In this document: positions 8,517 to 17,581 of the stretch, in pieces
How positions within the stretch are numbered: position 1 is the first letter of the stretch
Layout of the letters: every line of letters begins with the position of its first letter
DNA from: Candidatus Jettenia caeni
Lineage (GTDB): Bacteria; Planctomycetota; Brocadiia; Brocadiales; Brocadiaceae
Direction of reading: 5' to 3'
Length of the DNA: 64,000 bases
Assembly: GCA_000296795.1 (NCBI GenBank)
Contig: BAFH01000002.1
Span: 590,686-654,685 of the forward strand
Notes under the pieces: generated by a model
Told to the model about the DNA's origin: nothing
What the model saw: the letters and a program-made list of their open reading frames with translations, nothing else
Databases searched by the model: none
Program-made: the position numbers and the translations under genes

Positions 8517-9671
8517 TCATACATTAAATTTAGAATTGAGAAGATTGAGTATGCTATCTGCTGCATGCTCGGATGCGCCCGGCTTTGCAATTTCATGAAT
8601 AAGTGAGGACAGATCACGAATACACGCTTCTCTCTTTTGAGTATTATGAAGGAGTTGAACTGCTTCATGTGCTAGCCACGTATAGTTCCCCCTGTACATA
8701 AGGAGTTCCGGAACGATCATCTTGTTAGCGAGCTTATTTACAAGCCCAATGTAGGGAGTAGTCAGAAATGGCTTGGCGATAAAATAGGCGAAAGGAGAAA
8801 TTTTATAAACAATAATCATCGGCTTGAGATAGTAAGCAATCTGTAATGTGACAGTTCCCGCGCCTGCTATACAAAGTTTGGATGCCTTGATTATCTCATG
8901 GATGTTCCCTATGATAATCTTGCAACAAAACTTAGAGTCTTTTACAAGAGTATGTATGAGATCAAAATGTTGATCATTGCTACAAGAAACGACAAATTGT
9001 ACGGAAGGAATTGCCTGCTGTATTTGGAGAGCAGATTGTAATAACAATGGCAATAACCGGACAATTTCCTGTCTACGGCTGCCAGGAATAAGAGAAATTA
9101 TGGTATCTCCCCATTGCTTTTTTAGTTCCGAAACGATTTTTTCATCAACACCTGATTTGTAAATCTCATCAAAGAGAGGGTGTCCTGCATACGTGGCAGA
9201 GATGCCTGCATTCTCATAAAACTGTTTCTCAAAAGGGTAAATAACTATTACTTTATCTACCAACTTCTTCATCTTCTTTACACGCCAGGGCCCGTGCGCC
9301 CAGATCTGTGGACTAATATAATAAATTACCGGAATCTTGCACTTTTTAGCTGCCTTTGCCAGATGGAAATTGAAACCGCAATAATCAATCAGAATAACTG
9401 CCTGCGGCATTTCCTTTTTAAAAAAACGAATACAGTCCTTTTTTATCCTTAAAAAGGCTGACAACTCCTTCAAAACATGGAGCCACATTAAGGACTTTTT
9501 AGACATATCATGAAGGCAATGCAAACCAGCATGTTTCATGTTCTCTCTTCCAAGCCCATAAAATTTTATATGCGGCTCTTTCTCAAGCATGCAGCGCATA
9601 AGATTGGCGCCATGGATATCCCCTGATGAGTCTCCGGCGCTTATGAATATTTTTTTATACATTTCCGGCAT
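8517..9671 (-). CDS. lpxB: Lipid-A-disaccharide synthase
   Basis: A 384-residue GT19-family glycosyltransferase that joins UDP-2,3-diacylglucosamine to lipid X, releasing UDP, to make the lipid A disaccharide at the inner membrane. Recognised features are FISAGDSSGDIHGANL at the N-terminus, YISPQIWAWG-like YYISPQIWAHGPWR, the LLPGSRRQEI nucleotide-binding stretch and a C-terminal GAGTVTLQIAYYLKPMIIVYK motif region (quoted in part in the family). ATG 9671 or the ATG three codons later are both possible starts. It overlaps the upstream membrane-protein gene by 17 bases. Its presence implies a Gram-negative-type outer membrane, consistent with planctomycetes. Confidence 0.95.
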   Translation of the reverse strand: MPEMYKKIFISAGDSSGDIHGANLMRCMLEKEPHIKFYGLGRENMKHAGLHCLHDMSKKSLMWLHVLKELSAFLRIKKDCIRFFKKEMPQAVILIDYCGFNFHLAKAAKKCKIPVIYYISPQIWAHGPWRVKKMKKLVDKVIVIYPFEKQFYENAGISATYAGHPLFDEIYKSGVDEKIVSELKKQWGDTIISLIPGSRRQEIVRLLPLLLQSALQIQQAIPSVQFVVSCSNDQHFDLIHTLVKDSKFCCKIIIGNIHEIIKASKLCIAGAGTVTLQIAYYLKPMIIVYKISPFAYFIAKPFLTTPYIGLVNKLANKMIVPELLMYRGNYTWLAHEAVQLLHNTQKREACIRDLSSLIHEIAKPGASEHAADSILNLLNSKFNV

Positions 9672-10011
9672 GGATTATCCTAAAGGTATACACAATAAGG
9701 TTTATCATAAAAAATGGAGGCATGAGTAACCAGACAATTACGAGAACAAAGGAAGTGTCTGTACAAAATAATGCGCGGTACGTATCAACAACAAAGATGA
9801 GCAAGCAGATGATGGGAAAGGCAAGAAAAAGTATTATGATGATAATAAAGAGGGTAATGTGGGTGTTAAGCAGGAAAAAAGAGAGGAAAAAGTTTGTTCC
9901 ATAGAACAAAAGAAGTGCGCAGGAAAATATCTTTATTTTAGCAAAAAAATACGTTACCGCAGATGTTACGAAAGATACAAATGCCGTAATGAGCAATGCA
10001 GAAAGGAACAC
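9655..10011 (-). CDS. Small integral membrane protein
   Basis: A 118-residue hydrophobic protein with about four predicted membrane segments (residues ~1-25, 28-48, 52-74, 84-108) and little polar sequence. The start is GTG at 10011 with a TTGGAG ribosome site. Its end overlaps the lpxB start by 17 bases, so the pair is likely translationally coupled; a role near lipid A export or envelope is possible by context only. I do not recognise the family. Confidence 0.7.
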   Translation of the reverse strand: MFLSALLITAFVSFVTSAVTYFFAKIKIFSCALLLFYGTNFFLSFFLLNTHITLFIIIIILFLAFPIICLLIFVVDTYRALFCTDTSFVLVIVWLLMPPFFMINLIVYTFRIIHAGNV

Positions 10012-10066
10012 ATAAACTCCAAATTCTCTGTAGACAGCGAAAAGTAAAACATCTGCGTATCCTTAA

Positions 10067-10110
10067 AAAAATCCCAGTATAAGCATAGTTTATTTCATAC
10101 CGGGATTTTT
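10067..10110 (-). terminator. Terminator after the FNT gene pair
   Basis: A 14-bp stem (AAAAATCCCAGTAT against ATACCGGGATTTTT, one mismatch) with a 16-base loop and a U-rich 3' side on the minus strand. It lies just beyond the end of the FNT gene at 10139. Confidence 0.8.
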
Positions 10111-10138
10111 TCAAGATAATTATTACCACAAAAAGAAT

Positions 10139-11059
10139 CTATTTATTTTCGTTAAAAAAGTCCTGTTTAACGTTCAGAGACACACTGATGTGCGGCCGCA
10201 AATAAACAAACCAGAATACGATACCAACCAGAACTACTCCACCCACGATATTTCCGAAAGTAACAGGAATAAGATTATTGATAAAAAACCCCTTCCAGGT
10301 AAGTTGAGAAAGATCCAGGGTTTTTCCTGCCATCTTTTCGGCTGCAGCAACGACAGCAGCATTGCTTCGTAACACTATACCCATGGGAATAAAATACATA
10401 TTTGCGACACAGTGTTCAAAGCCGCTAGCAACGAATCCACCAATAGGGAAGACAATGGAGAGCACCTTATCTGCAACGCTTCTACCGCTAAAACAGAGCC
10501 AGACAGCCAGGCATACCATAGCGTTACAAAGAACGCCTCTTGCAAGGACTGCTTTAAAAGGCAAATTAACTTTTGTATGAGCGATGAGCAATGCCTTTGC
10601 GCCAACCATATTATGAAAGAATTCAAATTGATGCGCATTGTACATCCAATAGACCATGGTAAGACTACCAATGAAATTCCCTGTATACGCGATAATCCAG
10701 TTATTCATCATATCACGTGTTGAAATCCTCTTGCTCACGTAGCCCATAATCATCAGACTGTTTCCTGTAAAAAGCTCTGCACCGCCGATGACTACAAGCA
10801 TAAGTCCAAGAGAGAAGACAATACCTGCTATTACTGCATTCAGTCCGAAGTGCAAAGTAGAATCACTGATAACTAATGTGGCAAATTGTGCGCCGATACC
10901 GATATAAACTCCAGCTAAAATACCCAGCAAAAAGGTTTGTGCGAAACTTAATTTTGCCTTTAAAGCAGCAACCTTATCGATGCGGGTCGCGATCTGCGGA
11001 GGTGAATATGCATCTATATCTATTATTTGTATAGCTTTCGGAACATTATTTTCTGCCAT
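10139..11059 (-). CDS. Formate/nitrite transporter family channel (second of pair)
   Basis: About 306 residues. This FNT-family protein forms pentameric channels for small monovalent anions such as nitrite or formate. Six hydrophobic segments are visible and FNT signatures occur, including GxELFTGNSLMIM and CNAMVCLAVWL. Start 11059 (MAENNVPK) is preferred because GGAGAACTAAG lies right before it. It follows a closely similar paralogue after 19 bases and is followed by a terminator. Its FxGFEHCVANMYFIPMG stretch fits the central selectivity region. In an anammox setting nitrite is the likely substrate; that is inference. Confidence 0.92.
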   Translation of the reverse strand: MAENNVPKAIQIIDIDAYSPPQIATRIDKVAALKAKLSFAQTFLLGILAGVYIGIGAQFATLVISDSTLHFGLNAVIAGIVFSLGLMLVVIGGAELFTGNSLMIMGYVSKRISTRDMMNNWIIAYTGNFIGSLTMVYWMYNAHQFEFFHNMVGAKALLIAHTKVNLPFKAVLARGVLCNAMVCLAVWLCFSGRSVADKVLSIVFPIGGFVASGFEHCVANMYFIPMGIVLRSNAAVVAAAEKMAGKTLDLSQLTWKGFFINNLIPVTFGNIVGGVVLVGIVFWFVYLRPHISVSLNVKQDFFNENK

Positions 11060-11078
11060 TCTTAGTTCTCCTTTTCTC

Positions 11079-11978
11079 TTATCTCTTTGATGGACGTAAG
11101 TATATAAACCAGTACACACCTGCAACGAGAACTATACCGCCGAATAAATTTCCAAGAACAACAGGAATCATATTATCAATCAAAAATCCTTTAAAAAAAG
11201 TAAGGTTTGAAAGATCCAATTTTCCACCTTGTATATTCTCGGCGGCAGCCAGCACGGAGCCATTACCCTTGAGAACGAGCGCCATAGGGATAAGCCACAT
11301 ATTCACAACACAATGCTCAAATCCGGATGCTATGAGACAGGATATAGGCCATAGCAGCGCCAATATTTTATCCATATTACTTCTACCACTATACGAGAGC
11401 CAGATGCCTAAACATACGAGGGCATTGCAAAGCACGCCCCTTGCAAAAGCAGCACTAAATGGTATATTCACTTTATCATTGGCAGCAAGAACAATCTTAG
11501 CGCCTAAGAGATGATTGTTTATCATCCATTGTCCGGAATTGTATATCCACAACACAAGGGTTAGTGCACCGATAAAATTACCAATAAACGCAATAATGAG
11601 ATTTCTCGTAAGGTCTCTGCCAGTAATTTTTCGCGCCATAAAGGACATTGCAATAAGGCAATTTCCCGTAAAAAGCTCTGCACCGGCAATTACGATTAAA
11701 ATCAAGGCCATGGTAAAAGCAGCTCCGCCTACTAACTGATTAAGACCATAATTAGAGGTTGCTGTATGAGTTACGAGCATCGCGAGTTGTGTGCCTAACG
11801 CAATAAAAACACCGGCAAGGATGCTGAGAGCAAGCAATGTTAAGGTACTGAGCTTAGATTTTGCTACCCCTATCATTCCTACTCTATCCGCCATTTTTGC
11901 CGGCGCATAGGCATCGATCTCTATGACAGGTATAGCATACTCCTGACTGCCTGGATTTGCATTCTGCGCATTGGACAT
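11079..11978 (-). CDS. Formate/nitrite transporter family channel (first of pair)
   Basis: A 299-residue FNT-family channel, similar throughout to the downstream gene (shared GVLCNALVCLGIWLSYSGRS-type and ELFTGNCLIAM segments), so the two arose by tandem duplication. N-terminal region is cytosolic and short, followed by six membrane spans. A ribosome site (AAAGGAGGGATTT) precedes the ATG. Substrate by family: formate, nitrite or related anions; nitrite is most plausible here. The two genes form a two-gene operon. Confidence 0.92.
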   Translation of the reverse strand: MSNAQNANPGSQEYAIPVIEIDAYAPAKMADRVGMIGVAKSKLSTLTLLALSILAGVFIALGTQLAMLVTHTATSNYGLNQLVGGAAFTMALILIVIAGAELFTGNCLIAMSFMARKITGRDLTRNLIIAFIGNFIGALTLVLWIYNSGQWMINNHLLGAKIVLAANDKVNIPFSAAFARGVLCNALVCLGIWLSYSGRSNMDKILALLWPISCLIASGFEHCVVNMWLIPMALVLKGNGSVLAAAENIQGGKLDLSNLTFFKGFLIDNMIPVVLGNLFGGIVLVAGVYWFIYLRPSKR

Positions 11979-12348
11979 AAATCCCTCCTTTCTATTGTAG
12001 TATGAGATTACGGAACATGAACATTTCTATCACATGGCACAACTTTCTTTGGTAAATATTTATAAATAATTTATTTATACTAAATATTTAGGGCAAATTT
12101 CAAAAATACTTATAGAAAATAAATTAAAAAACACAGATTGCTTTGCTGTGCAGACCTACAAGAATGATTGTAGCAGTATGAGAAATAAAAATAAGTTACT
12201 TTGCAGTGGCTGAAGATTGCCAGCCCCTGCACTAAAATATTTTATCCAAGAAGTCGGCAAGGGTCTCATATAATAAATAGAGAGGAATTTCAATTACACG
12301 TAGGGCAAGGCTTTAGCCTTGCCAAAGTCAACTTACTTACTATGAATT
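11979..12348. other. AT-rich spacer with one hairpin repeat
   Basis: Probably carries the promoter for the FNT pair near 12000-12100 (AT-rich, no element named with confidence). A copy of the GGCAAGGCTTTAGCCTTGCC repeat lies at 12300-12323. No gene is seen. Confidence 0.5.
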
Positions 12349-13443
12349 TTAACCCTTACTAACAGGGATCATTTGAGGTTCGGCAATCTTTCCCTCTTTT
12401 TGTGCAACAGGTTCTTTTGTGATAATTGCTTTTATCATGGAACGTATCATACTATAAAATATAAAAGCCCATGCAATAAATGCAGCGTAGATAAAATATT
12501 TTGAGATATTGGCAATAAAGGGTATTTGAATGGCTTGCGAAAGCCTTATGGTACACGCGGTATACATGCCTAAAGGGAAGACCATACCCCAGTAAAGCGG
12601 CGTGTACTTAAATTGTGCCTTATTGAAGATATATTTCCATATCCCCATAATTATCAGGAATGGTATCCACCAGGTGCCAAATGACCAGAAAAGCAGGGTA
12701 AATCCTTTTGTAAATCCCAGGAAATCAGTATAGGGACCGCCTATTTTAGGAATCTGTATGCATAAGATTGAGCCTGCCAGGGTTGTTATGGCGAGTGCAC
12801 CCATATTAATCCAGTAGGGCGGTACTAACGCATCGGGAGATACTTTAAAGAATACTAACCGGTAAATGATTAAGGTAATGAGTATCATATACAGAAATGA
12901 GCCGATCATCCACCAGGCAAAAGAAGAAAATAACACGAAACTGGCGGCATCCTCATATTTAGGCGCAAGCAATGCACCCAAAACCGCCAGCGACTGGGTG
13001 CCTACGGTAGCTATGAGCCATCCGCCGTGCAACACCACCTCAATTCTTTGGTCACATTTTATAAAGAGAATGCTAAATGTGGATAGAGAAACCGATGCCC
13101 ATAAAAATATGCCAAAATACCAGAACACCTTGGCAATTTCCGGCTGATTAAATACCGTAACAAACTGGGCCCCAACCACATTGGTGGCTGCAACTGTGGT
13201 AAAAAATACCAGACTTAATTTGGGATTAGAAAGGTCGCCGTATAAATTACTCCAAAACATCCTTACCCGCAATAATTGCAGTGATGCAATGATTGCATAT
13301 GCAACGATGTTTAGATAAAAGAGTCCATACGCAATACCGTTAAAACCAAGAAGATTAGAAGCGATCGAAATTATGCCTGTTGACATTACCATTGCAAAAT
13401 AAGCCGGATGGAATGTCTTGATTGTATTTCTCATAACACTCAT
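12349..13443 (-). CDS. TDT-family (TehA/C4-dicarboxylate-type) transporter
   Basis: About 364 residues with ten hydrophobic segments, beginning FHPAYFAMVMSTGIISIA, a signature of the tellurite-resistance/dicarboxylate transporter family that also contains SLAC1-type anion channels and sulfite exporters. Start 13443 is preferred over an in-frame GTG at 13458, because AGTGAGG sits 9 bases before this ATG. Likely carries an organic acid or inorganic anion; the substrate cannot be told. It lies between the nitrite-channel pair and the DUF542 gene. Confidence 0.85.
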   Translation of the reverse strand: MSVMRNTIKTFHPAYFAMVMSTGIISIASNLLGFNGIAYGLFYLNIVAYAIIASLQLLRVRMFWSNLYGDLSNPKLSLVFFTTVAATNVVGAQFVTVFNQPEIAKVFWYFGIFLWASVSLSTFSILFIKCDQRIEVVLHGGWLIATVGTQSLAVLGALLAPKYEDAASFVLFSSFAWWMIGSFLYMILITLIIYRLVFFKVSPDALVPPYWINMGALAITTLAGSILCIQIPKIGGPYTDFLGFTKGFTLLFWSFGTWWIPFLIIMGIWKYIFNKAQFKYTPLYWGMVFPLGMYTACTIRLSQAIQIPFIANISKYFIYAAFIAWAFIFYSMIRSMIKAIITKEPVAQKEGKIAEPQMIPVSKG

Positions 13444-13913
13444 TGCCAAATACCTCACTATTTAAATGCATAGAAATTTCAATTCCGGAAGGCAACCCTT
13501 TCGGATTGCTCTCTCCCGTATGCCTGTTTATGCGGGGAAGCAAGGCTAAAGCCTTGCCCTACATTACCTACGGTTGCAATTTGCAACCTACAAGGGTATT
13601 GTATACAGACCACAACTGGCATTCCAAATAAATAAATTCATTAATATTTAATAATTTAATGTAACTATCTATAAATATGAAACTTATAAAATATAAAAAA
13701 ATTTTATTGTTAGGAAATGGTAATATGGTATTTCAAATATGATATGCTTATTTCAAAATTTAATGGATGAAGAGATTGTATTTTCGTTGCGCTGCGATAG
13801 AAAGCCTTTGATTTTTGATTCTCTTATACGTTATCATAATCATAGTGTCCTCGTAACTACCTGCTTTCTGAGTATGGTTATTTGAGTAAGTAAATTTTTG
13901 GAGGTAAAGATCT
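13444..13913. other. Promoter-containing spacer with hairpin repeat
   Basis: The left part has a repeat of the GGCAAGGCTAAAGCCTTGCC type at 13540-13562 and a matching CCGGAAGGCAACCCTTTCGG-type element. The right part (13620-13900) is very AT-rich and probably carries promoters for the flanking divergent genes. No coding frame is supported. Confidence 0.5.
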
Positions 13914-14120
13914 ATGGAAAAAGAAGTTATTACAAAAAATATGGTGATTAATGATGTTATAAAAAAGTATCCAAAAACAATTACGGTTTTTAGTAAATTT
14001 AAAGTAGATGCTTGTTGCGGAGGTGGATTTAGTATTGAAAAAACGGCTGGAGCAAGCGGAATAGATATGAATTCACTCCTAACAGAGCTTAATAAAGTTG
14101 TCGCAGCATCCGGTAAATAA
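13914..14120 (+). CDS. DUF542/ScdA_N-like small protein
   Basis: A 68-residue protein resembling the N-terminal DUF542 domain of RIC/YtfE/ScdA iron-sulfur repair proteins: INDVIKKYPKTITVFSKF followed by DACCGGGFSIEKTA, the conserved CCGG-type motif. Full RIC proteins have a following hemerythrin-like di-iron domain, which is absent here, so this is a stand-alone module. A TTTGGAGGTAAAG ribosome site precedes the ATG. Family members repair or supply iron under nitric oxide stress; a similar task beside nitrite channels is inference. Confidence 0.85.
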   Translation: MEKEVITKNMVINDVIKKYPKTITVFSKFKVDACCGGGFSIEKTAGASGIDMNSLLTELNKVVAASGK

Positions 14121-14564
14121 AGTGTGTATATTTGTTATTTGTATCTGTAGGGCGAGGCTTTAGCAACTTTTGGTGGATTCGCTTTGCTTAATCCACCCTC
14201 ATTAGTAGAATTACCGGTAGGGTGGATTACACGAAGTGAATCCACCATTGCATCGTAATGACATTGATTTGCAAGGGCGAAAACACAAGGTTCGTCCCTG
14301 CACCGCACAGTTTTGCCCTTATTTTGAGTCATTACCGCTTATTTATACACAGCGTCATTAATCAGATACGAATCTCCGTTTTCACGGGAACAAGTATGTC
14401 ATTCCCGCCCCCGCTTTCACGAGGATAAACTCCAGCGGGAATCCGGAAAAATACTGGATTCCGGGTTAAAATAGGTTGGGTTTTACAAGGCAAAACCCAA
14501 CGACTTTTTACCCACCCCTGAATCCCCTCCCAAGAGGGGACTTTTCTACTCCCCTCTCGGGAGG
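14121..14564. repeat. Repeat-rich spacer left of the IS4 element
   Basis: Contains a truncated copy of the GTAGGGCGAGGCTTTAGC repeat (14147-14165), two GGTGGATTC-type hairpins (14172-14199 and 14217-14246), and a CCCTCCCAAGAGGGG-type hairpin region (14526-14564) that served as target for the insertion sequence. 14220-14266 is the inverted partner of 8046-8092. Confidence 0.6.
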
Positions 14565-16366
14565 CTCATCCTTACCCACATCTTTTCAATCTTTTTTTTA
14601 TGTGTAACTTATCGTATCATTTATGTTTCGTAGTAATTTATACGTTTTCTTTATTTTTTCATTCTAAGAACTATGTTATTTCATATGACAGAACACGGAG
14701 ACGAAAATCACACTTCTCAAGCTCACTACCAAACCAGTCAGTGGATACAAACCGAATTTGAATCGGTTAATCTGGGAGATAAACGCCTTAAGAAGAGACT
14801 TTTTTCTATTCTCGAAACCTTTTGCGCTTCTCCCCAAGCTTCTATTCCAGAAGCAATGGGAACATGGAGCGATACCAAAGCTACATATCGCTTTCTCAAT
14901 AATCGGAAAGTAACCCACCACCATATCCTTCAACCACACTACCAGGCAACCAGCAACCGAATGAGTAAAGAGAAGGTTATCCTGGCTATCCAGGACACCA
15001 CTACTCTTAATTATACGAATCATTCACAGACCCATGGATGAGGAACTATCGGTACAAACAAACACCTCCAGGGAATGCTTGTTCATACCACCCTGGCTTT
15101 TACCCCTCAAAGGGTTCCCCTGGGAATCCTTCATCAGCAAGTCTGGACTCGATCACCGGAAACCTATGGCAAGAAACATCAGCGGAAGAAAAGAGCTATC
15201 ACCGAAAAAGAGAGCCAAAAATGGCTCAATTCCCCTGAGGCAGCCCGTACCATCCACAAAGAATCTCCTGATACCCTGGTAATTTCTGTTGGAGACCGGG
15301 AAGCCGATATCTATGAACTCTTTCACCATGCTTCTGATTATCCTCAATCGTGTCATCTTCTCGTACGAGCAGCATGGGATCGCAAAGTAGAACATCCCCA
15401 AAAGTACTTATGGCCCTCTATGGAAACTCAACCTGTTGCTGATACTTTTGAAGTTATTGTTCCTCGAAAAAAGAACAAGTCAGAACGCAGTGCACACATC
15501 GATATCCGTTTTGCACCTCTTACTCTTCTGCCCCCTCAGAACAAATCACGTCTTGGCCCTCTCACACTCTGGGCAGTTTATGTCAATGAACCATCTCCTC
15601 CTCACGGGGAAGAACCACTCTCATGGATGTTGCTTACCACGCTCAAGGTTGAATCCCTTGATGAGGCACTCTGCCTGGTAAACTACTACTCGGTACGATT
15701 TTCTATAGAGCTCTTTCACAAGGTACTCAAAAGTGGCTGTACGATCGAGAAACGGCAGCTCCAAACTGCCGAAGGACTCATCCGATGCCTTGCTCTTGAT
15801 TCCCTTGTCGCCTGGAGAATCATGTTTCTGACTATGATCGGAAGAGCTGTCCCTCAGCTTCCCTGTACCGTCCTGTTCGGGGAGCATGAGTGGAAAGCCC
15901 TTTACTGCTTTATCAACACAACGAAAACCCTTCCTCTTTTCCCTCCTTCACTTCAGGAAGCAACCCGTTTAGTTGCACGCTTAGGTGGCTTCCTGGGAAG
16001 AGAACGTGATGGCTTTCCCGGTACTGAAGTTCTCTGGCGGGGAATGCAAAAGCTTGCCTCTATCAGTGCAGCTTGGTTCGCCTTCGGTCCTCATACCGTT
16101 TAAGGTTCTTCATCTCTCTGTCCATATTTTCTCTTGTTTTTATGCCCTCTTACTAAGAACAGTATGCCCACGTGAGAGACCTTGAAAAGATTTTTCACTC
16201 TCTTTCCATAGTATCTGAAAGAATTTCCCTTATCTGCTCTCTATCTCCGCTTGTTATCCCTGTTCTCTTGGGAATTTATTCTCGCTATTCTATCCATTTC
16301 TCAATGACATACACTCATCCCCCTCTTTTCTCCTCTCTCTCTTGTATACTTGTGGGTAAGGATAAG
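14565..16366 (+). mobile_element. IS4-family insertion sequence, about 1.8 kb
   Basis: Ends are defined by 16-bp imperfect inverted repeats: CTCATCCTTACCCACA at 14565-14580 and the complement of CTTATCCTTACCCACA at 16351-16366. Flanking 9-mers CTCGGGAGG (left) and CCCGGGAGG (right) form a target duplication with one mismatch. It carries a single transposase gene broken by a stop. Its ends closely match those of the 309-bp element at 46810-47118. Confidence 0.8.
14673..16103 (+). pseudogene. IS4-family transposase with in-frame TGA
   Basis: A 476-codon frame interrupted only by a TGA at 15039-15041; reading resumes in the same frame with normal family sequence (GTIGTNKHLQGMLVHTT). The DDE residues are visible: D in AIQDTTTLNY, D in SVGDREADIYEL, and E in the YxxRxxxExxxxxxK signature (YSVRFSIELFHKVLK). 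The N-terminal DNA-binding segment (LGDKRLKKRLF, TYRFLNN) is also present. The stop replaces a residue between His-Gly and Gly-Thr-Ile-Gly. A single nonsense change rather than a frameshift suggests recent loss. Readthrough cannot be excluded but nothing supports it. Confidence 0.88.
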
Positions 16367-16705
16367 CCCGGGAGGGGGTTGAGGGTGTGTTTATTCCCCT
16401 CTTGAGAGGGGTTAGGGGTGTGTTCATGGCATAACGAAAAACTTTGAATTTCCTAAACATCAAGCCCGGAATGGCAGACGCTTGTCCTCGAATGGAGTTA
16501 TCGGGGAGTTGTAAACTTATGTCGCTCTGTATAAAAACAAAAGTCAAAATATACATTAAGGTATTAATATCAATTCGCTCAAATATAATTGAATTTGTTA
16601 TTCTATTCTGTTAAAATTTTTCGTTAGATACTTATTATCCTTAAGCTTATAAAAAACATACGTACTTTACAACAAGTTATCTCTTAGAGAAGATGCTACG
16701 ACTAA
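16367..16705. other. Spacer right of the IS4 element
   Basis: Begins with GGGAGGGGGTTGAGGGTGTG and GAGAGGGGTTAGGGGTGTG, G-rich repeats related to those left of the element, then becomes AT-rich before the M50 gene, where its promoter probably lies. No gene is seen. Confidence 0.45.
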
Positions 16706-17521
16706 ATGCCCAGAGAAGAATTTAACCCATCGAATTTCTTTAGTAAAGCGCGAATCCATGTCTTGCTCTTTATTGCAACATTTCTGACGACATATTATGT
16801 GAATGGAATATGGTATTCGATTACCATAATGACAATCCTTCTTTCTCATGAATTAGGACATTTTTTTATGTGTCGTAAATACCATGTAGATGCCACAATG
16901 CCCTATTTTCTGCCTCTTCCATTTCCACCCTTCGGCACCTTTGGCGCTGTAATAAAAATGAAGGGGCTTATGCCTGATAAAAAGGCTTTATTTGACATCG
17001 GCGCTGCTGGCCCGATGACTGGGCTTTTGTTTTCCATACCCGCTATCATTATTGGACTTTACCTTTCGGATATAGGCCCTGTGCCCAGCGATCCTTCTCT
17101 GTATCTTGGACTTGGAGAGCCGATTTTATTCATCTGTATCACGAAACTTATATTTGGAAATCTGCCTCAGGGGATGGACATTTACCTCCATCCTGTTGCC
17201 TTTGCCGGCTGGGCAGGTCTGTTTGTCACGGCGCTTAATCTTCTGCCCATTGGACAACTTGACGGTGGACATGTCATGTATGCCCTGTTAGGCAAAAAAA
17301 GCAAAGTTGTTTATCGTATCGGTATCTTTATTTTTTGCGTAATTGCGATCTTATTGTATCCAGGCTGGCTGGTCTTTGCCATCCTGCTCCTGTTTTTTGG
17401 TTTTCGGCATCCCGCTCCGGTAGATGAGCTTACCACACTCGATTCCAAGCGTAAGATATTGGGCATTATCCTGTTTATCATATTTCTGATATCTTTTACC
17501 CCTGTACCGCTTAAGCTTTAA
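16706..17521 (+). CDS. Site-2-protease-type M50 membrane metalloprotease
   Basis: A 271-residue intramembrane metallopeptidase. The zinc motif HELGH is at residues 48-52 inside a membrane segment, and the third ligand motif LDGGH lies near residue 188 with NLLPIGQ just before it. Five or six hydrophobic segments are visible and no PDZ domain is present, matching the short S2P subgroup of planctomycetes and cyanobacteria. It would cleave membrane-anchored substrates such as anti-sigma factors. No substrate is evident nearby. It starts 61 bases before mnmA on the same strand, with a spacer that may link them. Confidence 0.88.
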   Translation: MPREEFNPSNFFSKARIHVLLFIATFLTTYYVNGIWYSITIMTILLSHELGHFFMCRKYHVDATMPYFLPLPFPPFGTFGAVIKMKGLMPDKKALFDIGAAGPMTGLLFSIPAIIIGLYLSDIGPVPSDPSLYLGLGEPILFICITKLIFGNLPQGMDIYLHPVAFAGWAGLFVTALNLLPIGQLDGGHVMYALLGKKSKVVYRIGIFIFCVIAILLYPGWLVFAILLLFFGFRHPAPVDELTTLDSKRKILGIILFIIFLISFTPVPLKL

Positions 17522-17581
17522 TATTTTCAGGTATATGTACAGGAATTCCAAAGTTTTTCATAATGCCGTTAACATATCCCT

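Noticed and set aside
14676-15023. Minus-strand frame opposite the IS4 transposase
   Set aside because: Shadow of the transposase; no ribosome site or domain.
15039-15041. TGA in the IS4 transposase as selenocysteine codon
   Set aside because: No Cys/Sec expected at this position in the family and no SECIS-like hairpin recognised; nonsense mutation is simpler.
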